Shown in pieces: positions 28,238-36,895 of a DNA stretch of 64,000 nt. The number at the start of each line of letters is the position of its first letter. The stretch's first letter is position 1. This DNA comes from Pseudomonas sp. MM211 (lineage in GTDB: Bacteria > Pseudomonadota > Gammaproteobacteria > Pseudomonadales > Pseudomonadaceae), in contig NZ_CP081942.1 in assembly GCF_020386635.1 (NCBI RefSeq), forward strand, positions 1,178,001-1,242,000, given 5' to 3'. The position numbers and the translations under genes were made by a program. Below the pieces are notes generated by a model. That model did not search any database. It was not told the origin of the DNA and was given only the letters and a program-made list of their open reading frames with translations.

Positions 28238-28741
28238 TTGTCGGATCTGGATCTCAAAGGCCTTTTCCAGCAGCACGCCAGGGCGCTGCAAAGCTTCCTG
28301 CTGCGCAAGAGCCGTGACCCGCACCTGGCCGCCGATCTGGTTCAGGAGAGTTTCCTGCGCCTGACCGAGCAAGCGCGGCACGACCACATCGAAAATACCC
28401 CAGCCTATCTCTACCGTACCGCACGCAATCTGCTGATCGACCACCGTCGCCAGCAGGAGCGGCGTAAGACCGACCTGGTGGGCGACGAGGTGCTCAATGC
28501 TGTCGAAGATGAGGTCGACAGCCTGGAAGACACGACCGAGAGGCAGCAACGTATGGAGCTGTTGCAGCGTGCAGTGGCTGAACTACCGCCGCGTACCCGC
28601 GAAATCTTTCACCTCAACCGAATCGAAGGACTGACCCACGCCGAAGTCGCCAGGCGTCTGGAAATCAGCGACAGCTCGGTGCAAAAGCACCTCTCCAAGG
28701 CGCTGTCGCATGTCATGGAGCGCCTGGGAGCCAGCTCGTGA
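28238..28741 (+). CDS. hasI: ECF sigma factor HasI
   Basis: 167 residues, an iron-starvation (FecI-like) extracytoplasmic-function sigma factor. Region 2 (LVQESFLRLTEQ; AYLYRTARNLLIDHRR) and region 4 (RTREIFHLNRIEGLTHAEVA, LEISDSSVQKHLSKAL) are both present. An in-frame TGA sits one codon before the TTG, so TTG at 28238 is the earliest possible start; AGGT lies about 8 bases upstream. HasI directs transcription of the has genes when HasR binds heme-loaded hemophore. Preceded by a Fur-like box and followed by its anti-sigma gene. Confidence 0.9.
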   Translation: MSDLDLKGLFQQHARALQSFLLRKSRDPHLAADLVQESFLRLTEQARHDHIENTPAYLYRTARNLLIDHRRQQERRKTDLVGDEVLNAVEDEVDSLEDTTERQQRMELLQRAVAELPPRTREIFHLNRIEGLTHAEVARRLEISDSSVQKHLSKALSHVMERLGASS

Positions 28742-28751
28742 ACGGCAAAAA

Positions 28752-28780
28752 TACCGTTATCGGCGGGTACTTTTACGGTA
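28752..28780 (+). promoter_or_regulatory. inverted repeat in hasI-hasS gap
   Basis: TACCGT and ACGGTA are 17 bases apart in the 90-bp gap between hasI and hasS. This gap is where a HasI-dependent promoter for hasS would be expected; the repeat may be part of it or a small hairpin. No firm assignment. Confidence 0.3.
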
Positions 28781-28831
28781 AAAGGGCCGCCCGAGCGTCA
28801 TTACCCTTATAAGAGAAACCGAGAGCACGAC

Positions 28832-29812
28832 GTGAATAGCCCAGACCTGCAGGATCGCGAGATTCGCCAGGCCGCTGCCGAATGGGCGGTGCGCATGAGC
28901 GACTCGCCACTCGACGAGAATGAGCAGCTGGCGCTGCAGTCCTGGCTCGCCCTCGATCTGCGTCACGGCGCCGCCCTGCAGTTCGCCCGGCATACCTGGG
29001 GCGACCTGGCAGGCCTGGGGGAGCCGGTTCTAGATACTCCGCGCCGTTCACCCGCTCGGCCGATTGCAGCGCTGCCAAGGCGTCGTAGCCGGCGTGCATT
29101 ACGCTGGCTGAGCAGTGCCTCACTGGCGATGATCGTTACCGCTATCGGCTGGATGCAGGGCAGCGCTCTGTACCTGCCGCTGATCGCCGACCACCTGACC
29201 GCCAGCGGGGAAGTGCGCACCTTCGAGCTGCCCGACGGTAGCCAGGCGACGCTCGATGCGCGCAGTGCCATACGCCTCGATTACACCACCCAGGCGCGGC
29301 GTATCGAATTGCTGGCCGGCTCGGCGATTTTTCAGACGGCTCCGGTGGGCAAGCACGAATCCCGGCCATTCATCGTCGACAGCGGTGGTGGTAAGGCCCA
29401 GGCGCTAGGCACGCGTTTTCTGGTCAGTCGGGATGACGCCGAGCAGGCGCTCGTCGGTGTCATGCAGCACCGCGTGGCCGTCAGCAAACATGGCCAGAGC
29501 CTGATTCTCGACGAGGGGCAGAGCGCGCGTTTCGACGCCGATGGGCGGATCGAGCGGCTGAGCCTGGATCTGTCGCGAGCCAGCAGTTGGCAGCGCGGTC
29601 TGCTGATTTTCGATCAGGTACAGTTGCAGCAGGTGGTGACCCAGCTCAATCGCTACCGCGACGGGCACATTCTCATCGCTGGCGGCCAACTGGCGCAGCG
29701 CCGAGTCAGCGGTGTGTTCCGCCTGGATTCGCTGGACGCTGCGGTCGCCACCCTCACGGGCGAGCTGCAGGCCCGGCATAGCGATCTGCCCGGCCTCAGC
29801 ATCATTTACTGA
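28832..29812 (+). CDS. hasS: anti-sigma factor HasS (FecR family)
   Basis: 326 residues from a GTG start. A cytoplasmic N-terminal domain (AAEWAVRMSDSPLDENEQLAL) would hold HasI; one membrane helix around residues 92-112 (SLAMIVTAIGWMQGSAL) follows; the periplasmic FecR domain (GEVRTFELPDGSQATLDARS) senses the HasR signalling domain; and a C-terminal STN-like region ends the protein. It passes the heme signal from the outer membrane to HasI. The 90-bp gap to hasI allows separate transcription, as in other has systems. Confidence 0.9.
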   Translation: MNSPDLQDREIRQAAAEWAVRMSDSPLDENEQLALQSWLALDLRHGAALQFARHTWGDLAGLGEPVLDTPRRSPARPIAALPRRRSRRALRWLSSASLAMIVTAIGWMQGSALYLPLIADHLTASGEVRTFELPDGSQATLDARSAIRLDYTTQARRIELLAGSAIFQTAPVGKHESRPFIVDSGGGKAQALGTRFLVSRDDAEQALVGVMQHRVAVSKHGQSLILDEGQSARFDADGRIERLSLDLSRASSWQRGLLIFDQVQLQQVVTQLNRYRDGHILIAGGQLAQRRVSGVFRLDSLDAAVATLTGELQARHSDLPGLSIIY

Positions 29813-29897
29813 GCCGCGGTCGCCTGCGCTTTTCAGCCGAACAAATAATTTCCAAAAACGCTTACTGAGTTTTCCCTGCTGCAACGTCTTGCTTGTT

Positions 29898-29917
29898 GGT
29901 AGTGATTTTCATTACAC
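29898..29917 (+). promoter_or_regulatory. Fur-like box before hasR
   Basis: GGTAGTGATTTTCATTACAC matches the 19-bp Fur consensus at about 13 positions, with the central TGATTTTCATTA palindrome intact. It ends 26 bases before the hasR ATG. Confidence 0.7.
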
Positions 29918-29943
29918 ACCAATATCAACAAAGAGCAGGGTCG

Positions 29944-32943
29944 ATGGGCAACAAGGGAATGCGTCATCCAATCGTCGGAAACCAGAGAACGCATCGCGCT
30001 CTGGGGCTGGCTGGTGGGTTGCTGGTAGGTGCGGCGCTGGTCTCTGGCGGCAGCGCTTGGGCCCAGCAGCCGGCGCCTGTGGCGGCTGTGGGCAGCGATG
30101 TACGGGCGGCTCAGATCCAGTTCGACATTCCCGCACAGCCGCTGGGGAGCGCTGTGATTGCCTTTGCCGAGCAGGCCGGGATTCAGGTGTTCTTCGACAG
30201 CAGCAAGTTGGCGGGGCTGCAAAGTCGTGAGCTAAAGGGGTCACACCCACCGCAGCAGGGCTTGCGTCTGCTGCTCAGTGGACTGCCGGTCAGCTACAGC
30301 TTCACGGGTGAGCGGCGGGTCAACGTGGAGCGGGTGAGCGACGTTGCCGGCACGCTGCAGATCGATGCGACGACCATCGAATCGACCCGTGACGTCAGCA
30401 ACGAATGGATCTACCAGGCGCCGCGCTCGGTCAGCGTGATCACCCGCGAGCAGCTCGACCGCAATCCGCCGCGGCATGCGGCCGACATGTTGGTCGAAAC
30501 ACCGGGCGTGTACAGCGCGGTAAGCGCCCAGGATCCTGGTCTGTCGGTGAACATCCGCGGCATGCAGGACTTCGGTCGGGTCAACACGATGATCGATGGC
30601 ATGCGCCAGAACTTCAACGAGAACGGCCACCAGCAACGCAATGGCCAGCTCTACGTGGATTCCGAGCTGATCAGCAGCGTGGTGATCGAGAAGGGCCCGC
30701 GCTCCGACGTCACCGGAGCCACGTCGATTGCCGGTAGCGCCAACTTCGGCACGCTGAATGTCGATGACATCATCCTGCCGGGCCAGGATCAGGGCGTTCG
30801 CCTGCGCGGCATGACCGGGCTGGGCGGCCACGGCAATGGCGTCAATTTCATCGGCAGTGCCGCCGTGGCCGGGCGCTTCGGTGACCGCCTGGAGCTGGTC
30901 GGCGCACGTAGCCGACGCAGCTTTGGCGACTATGCACCGGGCTCGCGTCGGGAGAATTTCGACTTTCTCACCTCCGGCGTTCAGGACGGCAGGGAAGGTG
31001 TCACCCAGGTGGTCGACCGCATCAAGTTCTCCAATCAGGAGCAAGACTCGGAGTTGTTCAAGGGCCGCTTTACCCTGACGCCCGAGCAATCCTTGCAATT
31101 TACCTACGTGGGCACCGACCTCAGCTACAACAACGTTTCCGACCGCCGTGTGACCAGCGCGGTAGACGGTTCGGCCATCGACGGTGACGCGGCCTGGGCC
31201 AAGTTCGGCGATGCCAGTGCGCGCTCGCAGTCATTTGGCCTGGATTACACCTTCACGCCTGACTCGCCCTGGATCGACCTGAACGCCAAGCTCTACTACG
31301 TGACCACCAGGAACGAGCGCAATACCGCGGCCGGCCGACCTATCGTTACCGATGGCGTGGACATGACCGCGACGGCCTGGAGGCTGGGTTACTGTCGGCA
31401 GAACCCGATTCCTGCCGACTGGCTGCAGGAGTGCGAAGCTGGCCTGGGTAGCGAGACCAACACGCGGGTCGATACCTACGGTTTCAAACTCGACAACACC
31501 GCACGTTTTGCCGTCGCTGGTGTGGAAGGGTTTCACTTCAATCATGGCCTGGAGTATTTCCTCGATAAGGGAACCTCCAAGAACCAGAGCAACTATCAGG
31601 GCGAAAACTTCGCGTCCGGGCAGAACACGCTTAACCCGAATGGCAAGCGCAGCATCGCCAGCGCTTTCGGCAACCTGACCTTCGAGACTGAACAGTTCAC
31701 GCTCTCCGGTGGGCTGCGATACGACTACTACCACCTCAAGGGCAAGACCCAGGTGCCGTCAACCGAGTGGGCCTATCAGAGCCGCCTCGAACGTTTCACC
31801 ACGGTCGTGACCAACCAACTGAACAACGCCAGAGCGCGCTGCGCGGCCGGTATCCAGTCCGGCTGCAACAGTGCCATAACCTTTGAAGCGGCCTTGGCCG
31901 ATCCGACCTCCGTCGCCAACTACTACACCTCTGGCAACTACGCCCCGCGCTGGCTCTCGAATGCGGGCATGCGCGACTACAGCGTCGACGAGAGTATGGG
32001 CAAGCTGTTGCCGACGCTTTCCGCGGCCTATCGGCCAACTGGCTGGTTGGAACTGTTCGCCAACTGGGGCGAGTCCTGGCGGCCGCCCGCGCTGACCGAA
32101 TCGCTGATGGAGGGCTCACACCCTGGTGATCCCTTCGCGCGCATGTATCCCAACCCTTATGCCGATCCCGAAACCTCACGTAGCTGGGAGCTGGGCTTCA
32201 ACGTCGACACCTTCGACCTGCTCCGCAGTGGCGATCGTTTCCAGGCCAAGGTCGCCTACTACGACACTCGGGTCGACAATTACCTGGTGACCTCCATGGT
32301 CAATATCCTGCCGGGCCGCACCGGCGGCCTGGGCAACACCATGTTCGTCAATAACCAGGTGCCGATGAATTTTCGCGGCATGGAGTTCGAGGTCGATTAC
32401 GACGCTCGGCGCTGGTACACGGGCATCAACTACACCCATGTGCTTGGTGGCGATAACAAGCTCTGCCAGAAGGTGTACCCGCTGGGCAGTGATTTCATCA
32501 ATGAAGACATGCCCCGCGAGGACGGCAGCTACTCGGACTTCCACAACGATGCCATCGCTGCGGGCTATGCCTCCTATGAGGCCTACCTAGATGCCCAGCA
32601 ATCCTGTGCCGGTGATGTGTTCGGCATGAACAGTGCGCGCAACCTGCCGATGGATCGCGGCAGTTGGGTGGTCGGCACCCGCTGGCTCAACGAAAGCCTG
32701 GAGATTGGTGCACGGCTCAACTACAGCGCTGCTGGCGGCCCCGAGGACTGGGACTACGACCTGTGGCCCAGTTACACCACCTGGGATCTGTTCGCCAGCT
32801 ACCGGGTCAGCCGCAACCTGCTGCTGCGCACCACCGTGGAAAACATCCGCGACCGTAGTTACGTCAGCGGCTACTCCGACATTTTCACCAAATCCTATGG
32901 CCCGGGCCGCACCGTGATGGGCGGTTTCGAGCTGCAGTTCTGA
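29944..32943 (+). CDS. hasR: hemophore receptor HasR (TonB-dependent)
   Basis: 999 residues, a TonB-dependent outer-membrane receptor. After a signal peptide (about residues 1-40, ending SAWAQQ) comes an STN signalling domain (QFDIPAQPLGSAVIAFAEQA, about 58-130) that contacts HasS, then the plug (SVSVITREQLDRNPPRHAADM; NIRGMQDFGRVNTMIDGMR) and a 22-strand barrel that ends in a C-terminal aromatic (ELQF). It takes heme from HasA and imports it using TonB energy. The ATG at 29944 follows the Fur-like box. No hasB gene is linked, so another TonB must serve. Confidence 0.93.
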   Translation: MGNKGMRHPIVGNQRTHRALGLAGGLLVGAALVSGGSAWAQQPAPVAAVGSDVRAAQIQFDIPAQPLGSAVIAFAEQAGIQVFFDSSKLAGLQSRELKGSHPPQQGLRLLLSGLPVSYSFTGERRVNVERVSDVAGTLQIDATTIESTRDVSNEWIYQAPRSVSVITREQLDRNPPRHAADMLVETPGVYSAVSAQDPGLSVNIRGMQDFGRVNTMIDGMRQNFNENGHQQRNGQLYVDSELISSVVIEKGPRSDVTGATSIAGSANFGTLNVDDIILPGQDQGVRLRGMTGLGGHGNGVNFIGSAAVAGRFGDRLELVGARSRRSFGDYAPGSRRENFDFLTSGVQDGREGVTQVVDRIKFSNQEQDSELFKGRFTLTPEQSLQFTYVGTDLSYNNVSDRRVTSAVDGSAIDGDAAWAKFGDASARSQSFGLDYTFTPDSPWIDLNAKLYYVTTRNERNTAAGRPIVTDGVDMTATAWRLGYCRQNPIPADWLQECEAGLGSETNTRVDTYGFKLDNTARFAVAGVEGFHFNHGLEYFLDKGTSKNQSNYQGENFASGQNTLNPNGKRSIASAFGNLTFETEQFTLSGGLRYDYYHLKGKTQVPSTEWAYQSRLERFTTVVTNQLNNARARCAAGIQSGCNSAITFEAALADPTSVANYYTSGNYAPRWLSNAGMRDYSVDESMGKLLPTLSAAYRPTGWLELFANWGESWRPPALTESLMEGSHPGDPFARMYPNPYADPETSRSWELGFNVDTFDLLRSGDRFQAKVAYYDTRVDNYLVTSMVNILPGRTGGLGNTMFVNNQVPMNFRGMEFEVDYDARRWYTGINYTHVLGGDNKLCQKVYPLGSDFINEDMPREDGSYSDFHNDAIAAGYASYEAYLDAQQSCAGDVFGMNSARNLPMDRGSWVVGTRWLNESLEIGARLNYSAAGGPEDWDYDLWPSYTTWDLFASYRVSRNLLLRTTVENIRDRSYVSGYSDIFTKSYGPGRTVMGGFELQF

Positions 32944-33025
32944 GGCTGGCCACTGCCTTTCGAGGCCAACCAGGAAGCATGTCGGGAACGGCATGGAAAC
33001 CGGCACCCGCGAGGTGTCACTCACG

Positions 33026-33042
33026 CGGCGATTCAATCGCCG
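33026..33042 (+). promoter_or_regulatory. leader hairpin before hasA
   Basis: CGGCGA-TTCAA-TCGCCG forms a 6-bp stem that ends about 5 bases before the strong AAGGAGAG ribosome site of hasA. A 5' hairpin here could protect the hasA message after processing from hasR. Confidence 0.4.
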
Positions 33043-33059
33043 AAGCAAGGAGAGAGAAA

Positions 33060-33623
33060 ATGGCAATTTCCTACAGCTACGATGCCAACGAGTTTCCTTT
33101 GGGCTTCAGCTCGGGCGGCACGCTCGAAAGCCTGCTGCAGGCCTATCAGGATACTGGCGTACCAGGTGAGCACCCCACCAACACCGGCGGGTTCTACACC
33201 AACGGTGTTTCGTCCGGTCTGTCTGGCGACACCTACGCAATCAGTCTGGGTGATGGCTCGTTCTCGTTCTCGGCGGTCGGCAACCTGTCCTACAACTTCA
33301 GCAGCCACTCGCTGTACGGCACCCTGCAGCAGGTGACCCTGGGAGGCGGCCTGAATGCCAACGGTACCGTTTCCAGCCCGCTGATCACCTTCGACTTCGG
33401 CAACACGCCGCTGACCGCCACGGCGGCGGAAGGTCGCGACAATGCCGTGCACGATGTGATCTGGGGGCTGATGAACGGCTCGGTCGAGGGAGCTACCGAC
33501 AGCGCCGGTACGCCGAACGACGGTGGCCTGCTGGCCGTGCTGGAAGCTGCCGGGCTGACCGACGACATCATCACCGCAGCGGGTTCGTCGTTGAGCGAGT
33601 CCGAGTTGCTGCTGGCAGCCTGA
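33060..33623 (+). CDS. hasA: hemophore HasA
   Basis: 187 residues, secreted heme-binding protein without an N-terminal signal. Family marks are NTGGFYTNG, the LSYNF ligand strand and GRDNAVHDVIWGLMNG. The C-terminus (ESELLLAA) has the hydrophobic ending read by the type I exporter. Tyr78 corresponds to heme ligand Tyr75 of HasA and His83 to its partner His, but here they are only 5 residues apart instead of 8, and the His32 loop is not clearly conserved (nearest His is 38). A strong AAGGAGAG site six bases before the ATG supports this start; the frame is open upstream. Confidence 0.92.
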   Translation: MAISYSYDANEFPLGFSSGGTLESLLQAYQDTGVPGEHPTNTGGFYTNGVSSGLSGDTYAISLGDGSFSFSAVGNLSYNFSSHSLYGTLQQVTLGGGLNANGTVSSPLITFDFGNTPLTATAAEGRDNAVHDVIWGLMNGSVEGATDSAGTPNDGGLLAVLEAAGLTDDIITAAGSSLSESELLLAA

Positions 33624-33640
33624 TCATCAGGCAATAAAAA

Positions 33641-33714
33641 GCGAACGGATATGTCATCCCGTCCGCTCTGGTAACGCCGTCACGGCCCGTGTTTCCAAGG
33701 CCCAGGCTGTGACG
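33641..33714 (+). other. hairpins between hasA and hasD
   Basis: Two stem-loops lie in the gap: GCGAACGG / CCGTCCGC (33641-33666, one mismatch) and CGTCAC / GTGACG (33678-33714). No T run follows either. They fit a partial terminator or mRNA-stabilising element that keeps the hemophore in excess over its exporter. Confidence 0.5.
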
Positions 33715-33809
33715 GTCACGAATTCTGGGTGTCGCCCGGGCGCCCGTCAAGGGTGCCGGGGGATGCCGCCAGGCGTGCTGCGCCTGGCCTTGTGCCAAGG
33801 AGCCCTTGC

Positions 33810-35570
33810 ATGCGCGCGACCGTTCCCGCGGCTGTCAACGAGATACTTCAGGCCCTGCGTGCCTGCCGATCAGGGCTGCTGCATGTCGGCCTGTTCTCTG
33901 CGGTGATCAACCTGCTGATGCTGGCACCTGCGCTCTACATGCTGCAGGTCTATGACCGGGTGCTCGCCTCCGGCAATGCCATGACCCTGTTGATGCTGAC
34001 CCTTATCGTGGTCGGGCTGTTCGTGTTCGCCGGAGCGCTGGAATGGATCCGCAGCCTGCTGGTGATCCGGCTCGGTACGCAGATGGACATGCGCCTCAAT
34101 GCACGGGTATTCGAGGCGACTTTCGAAGCCAACCTGAGCAACGCTCGACAGACCTCGACCCAGGCCCTGAGCGATCTCACCAGCCTGCGCCAGTTCGCCA
34201 CCGGCAATGCGCTGTTCGCCTTCTTCGACGCCCCCTGGTTTCCGGTGTATCTGGGGGTGATCTTCCTGTTCAGTCCGTGGCTTGGCCTGCTTGCCCTGGT
34301 AGGCGCCTTGGCGCTGGTGATACTGGCCTGGCTCAATCAGCGTCTGACCCGGGAGCCGCTTGGTGAGGCTGCACGGCTGTCCATCGCGGCGAATCAGCAG
34401 GCCGCCGGCCATCTGCGTCAGGCCGAAGCCATCGAGTCGATGGGCATGCTTGGCGCGATACGCCAGCGCTGGTTCGCCCTGCATGCCGGTTTCCTGGGTC
34501 AGCAGAACCTGGCCAGTGAAAAGACTGCGGTGTTCAGCGCCTGCTCCAAGTACGTGCGTCTGGCACTGCAGTCACTGGTGCTGGGCCTGGGTGCCTGGCT
34601 GGCCCTGGATGGTCTGATTACGGCGGGCATGATGATCGCCGGTTCCATACTCATGGGCCGGGTGCTGGCGCCCATCGATCAGGTTCTCGGCGTCTGGCGG
34701 CAGTGGAGCAATGCGCGGCTGGCCTATGAGCGGCTGTCGGCGCTGCTCCAGGCGCACCCGCCGCGCCAGGCAGGCATGCCGTTGCCCGCGCCGCTCGGTG
34801 CGCTACGCGTCGAGCAGCTCAGCGCTTTCGCCCCGGGCACCCGCACGCCGTGCCTGGTGAACCTTGGTTTCGCCCTGGAGGCGGGGGAAGTGCTGGGTGT
34901 GATCGGCCCCTCCGGCTCGGGCAAGTCGTCCCTGGCACGCCTGCTGGTGGGCGTGACCACGGCGCAGACCGGCAAGGTGCGGCTGGATGGCGCCGATCTC
35001 CAGCACTGGGAGCGCAGCGCGCTTGGCGCTCATATCGGTTACCTGCCGCAGGACGTGCAACTGTTCGCCGGCAGCGTGGCCGAGAACATTGCCCGTTTTA
35101 CCGAGGTGGATGCGCAGAAGGTAGTGGCCGCCGCACGGATGGCCGGTGTGCATGACCTGATCCTGCAACTGGCCGACGGCTACGATACCCGTCTCGGTGA
35201 GGGCGGCACCGGGCTGTCCGGGGGGCAGCGGCAGCGTATCGGCCTGGCACGTGCGCTGTATGGCCTGCCGGCGCTGATCGTGCTCGATGAGCCGAACTCC
35301 AATCTCGACGAAGCGGGTGAGCAGGCCCTGCTGGCCGCCATCGCCGAGGCGAAGCGGCAAGGTCGCACCCTGGTGCTGATCGCCCACAAGCCCTCATTGC
35401 TGACCAGCACCGACAAACTGCTGGTACTGCGCGCCGGGCAGATGCAGGCATTCGGGCCGGCCGAGCGAGTCTTGCAGGCGTTGCAACCCAAGGCGGCACC
35501 CGTAGCGGCAGCCTTGCGCGGAGCCTCATCGCTGAGCATGAGTTACAGCAGTCAGGGAGTGGTGTCCTGA
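33810..35570 (+). CDS. hasD: type I secretion ABC transporter HasD
   Basis: 586 residues (PrtD/HasD family). Transmembrane domain in the first ~330 residues ([39 protein letters not shown]), then the ATPase domain with Walker [10 protein letters not shown], signature [10 protein letters not shown], Walker B LIVLDEP and switch His in IAHKPS. It powers HasA export across the inner membrane. AAGGAG lies seven bases before the chosen ATG; the frame runs open upstream through the hairpin region but without a ribosome site. Its stop overlaps the hasE start (TGATG). Confidence 0.92.
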   Translation: MRATVPAAVNEILQALRACRSGLLHVGLFSAVINLLMLAPALYMLQVYDRVLASGNAMTLLMLTLIVVGLFVFAGALEWIRSLLVIRLGTQMDMRLNARVFEATFEANLSNARQTSTQALSDLTSLRQFATGNALFAFFDAPWFPVYLGVIFLFSPWLGLLALVGALALVILAWLNQRLTREPLGEAARLSIAANQQAAGHLRQAEAIESMGMLGAIRQRWFALHAGFLGQQNLASEKTAVFSACSKYVRLALQSLVLGLGAWLALDGLITAGMMIAGSILMGRVLAPIDQVLGVWRQWSNARLAYERLSALLQAHPPRQAGMPLPAPLGALRVEQLSAFAPGTRTPCLVNLGFALEAGEVLGVIGPSGSGKSSLARLLVGVTTAQTGKVRLDGADLQHWERSALGAHIGYLPQDVQLFAGSVAENIARFTEVDAQKVVAAARMAGVHDLILQLADGYDTRLGEGGTGLSGGQRQRIGLARALYGLPALIVLDEPNSNLDEAGEQALLAAIAEAKRQGRTLVLIAHKPSLLTSTDKLLVLRAGQMQAFGPAERVLQALQPKAAPVAAALRGASSLSMSYSSQGVVS

Positions 35571-36895
35571 TGGCCGAATCTCTGCGTAAGGAAGGGCCGC
35601 TGGCCGATGTGCTGCCCCTCGACGAACGGCGTTATTCGCGCATGGGTGGCTGGCTGCTGGCAGTCGGTTTCGGTGGCTTTCTGCTCTGGGCTGGCCTGGC
35701 GCCCCTCGACAAGGGCGTGGCGGTCAGCGGCAATGTGGTGGTCGCCGGCAATCGTCAAGCCGTGCAGCACCCCTCTGGTGGGGTAGTTCAGAGCCTGCTG
35801 GTACGTGACGGCGACCAAGTCGAAGCCGGTCAGGTGTTGATTCGCATGGACGCCACGCAGATCCGTGCCCAGCGCGAATCGCTGTTCGTTCAGCACCTTG
35901 GAGCAGTGGCCAGTAGCGCTCGTCTGGAAGCCGAGCGTGACGGGCTGGCGGCCATCGACTTTCCGCCGGCCATCGCTTCAGCAGACGATCCACGGGTCGA
36001 CTCGACCCTGGCATTGCAGCGGCAGTTGCTCGCCAGTCGACGGGCCGCGTTGCGTCTGGAACTCGATGGCCTGCAGGAGAGCATTGCCGGCAGCCAGGCC
36101 GTGCTCGAAGGGCTGCGCGCCGCCAAGGCTCACAAGGACGAGCAGCGCAGCAGCATGCAGGCGCAATTGCAGGGGCTGCGCGAGCTGGCCCGCGAAGGCT
36201 ACGTGGCCCGCAATCGACTATTGGAAAACGAGCGGCTGTATGCCCAGCTCAATGGTGACATTTCCGAAGACCTCGGCAATATCGGCCGCACTCAGCGGCA
36301 GATACTCGAGCTGCGCCTGCGTGCCGCCCAGCGCGGCGAGGAATATCAGCAGGACGTACGTCAGCAGCTTGCAGATTCACGCCTCAAGGTGGAGGAACTG
36401 GGCAGTCGTCTGAGCGCCGCCGACTTCGAACTGGCCCACAGTGAAGTCCGTGCCCCAGCCGGCGGTACCGTGGTCGGGCTCGACGTGTTCACCGAGGGTG
36501 GGGTGATTTCGCCGGGGCAGATGCTGATGGAGATCGTCCCGCAGGACGCTCCGTTGCTGGTCGACGCGCGGGCCCCGGTCGAACTGGTCGACAAGCTGCA
36601 GCCCGGCCTGGACGTGGAGCTGCTGTTCGTCGCCTTCAACCAGAGCCGTACGCCGCGGGTGAACGGCAAGGTGACCCTGGTCTCTGCCGACCGCCTGCTG
36701 GACGAAAAGACCGATCAGCCCTATTACCGGTTGCGTGTGCAGGTGGACGACGATGGATTGCGTCAGTTGCAGGGACAACAGATTCGTCCCGGCATGCCGG
36801 TGGAAGCCTTCGTGCGCACCGGTGAGCGCTCGTTGCTCAACTATCTGTTCAAGCCGCTGACCGATCGCACCCATATGGCGCTGGTGGAAGAATGA
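35570..36895 (+). CDS. hasE: type I secretion adaptor HasE
   Basis: 441 residues, HlyD-type membrane fusion protein. A short cytoplasmic part, one membrane helix (about residues 24-42), a lipoyl half (GVVQSLLVRDGDQVEAGQVL), a long coiled-coil hairpin (about 95-270, rich in Glu/Gln/Leu/Arg), the second lipoyl half (HSEVRAPAGGTVVGLDVF) and a C-terminal barrel. It bridges HasD and the outer-membrane channel. The start shares a base with the hasD stop, and its end overlaps hasF by four bases, so translation of hasDEF is probably coupled. Confidence 0.92.
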   Translation: MAESLRKEGPLADVLPLDERRYSRMGGWLLAVGFGGFLLWAGLAPLDKGVAVSGNVVVAGNRQAVQHPSGGVVQSLLVRDGDQVEAGQVLIRMDATQIRAQRESLFVQHLGAVASSARLEAERDGLAAIDFPPAIASADDPRVDSTLALQRQLLASRRAALRLELDGLQESIAGSQAVLEGLRAAKAHKDEQRSSMQAQLQGLRELAREGYVARNRLLENERLYAQLNGDISEDLGNIGRTQRQILELRLRAAQRGEEYQQDVRQQLADSRLKVEELGSRLSAADFELAHSEVRAPAGGTVVGLDVFTEGGVISPGQMLMEIVPQDAPLLVDARAPVELVDKLQPGLDVELLFVAFNQSRTPRVNGKVTLVSADRLLDEKTDQPYYRLRVQVDDDGLRQLQGQQIRPGMPVEAFVRTGERSLLNYLFKPLTDRTHMALVEE

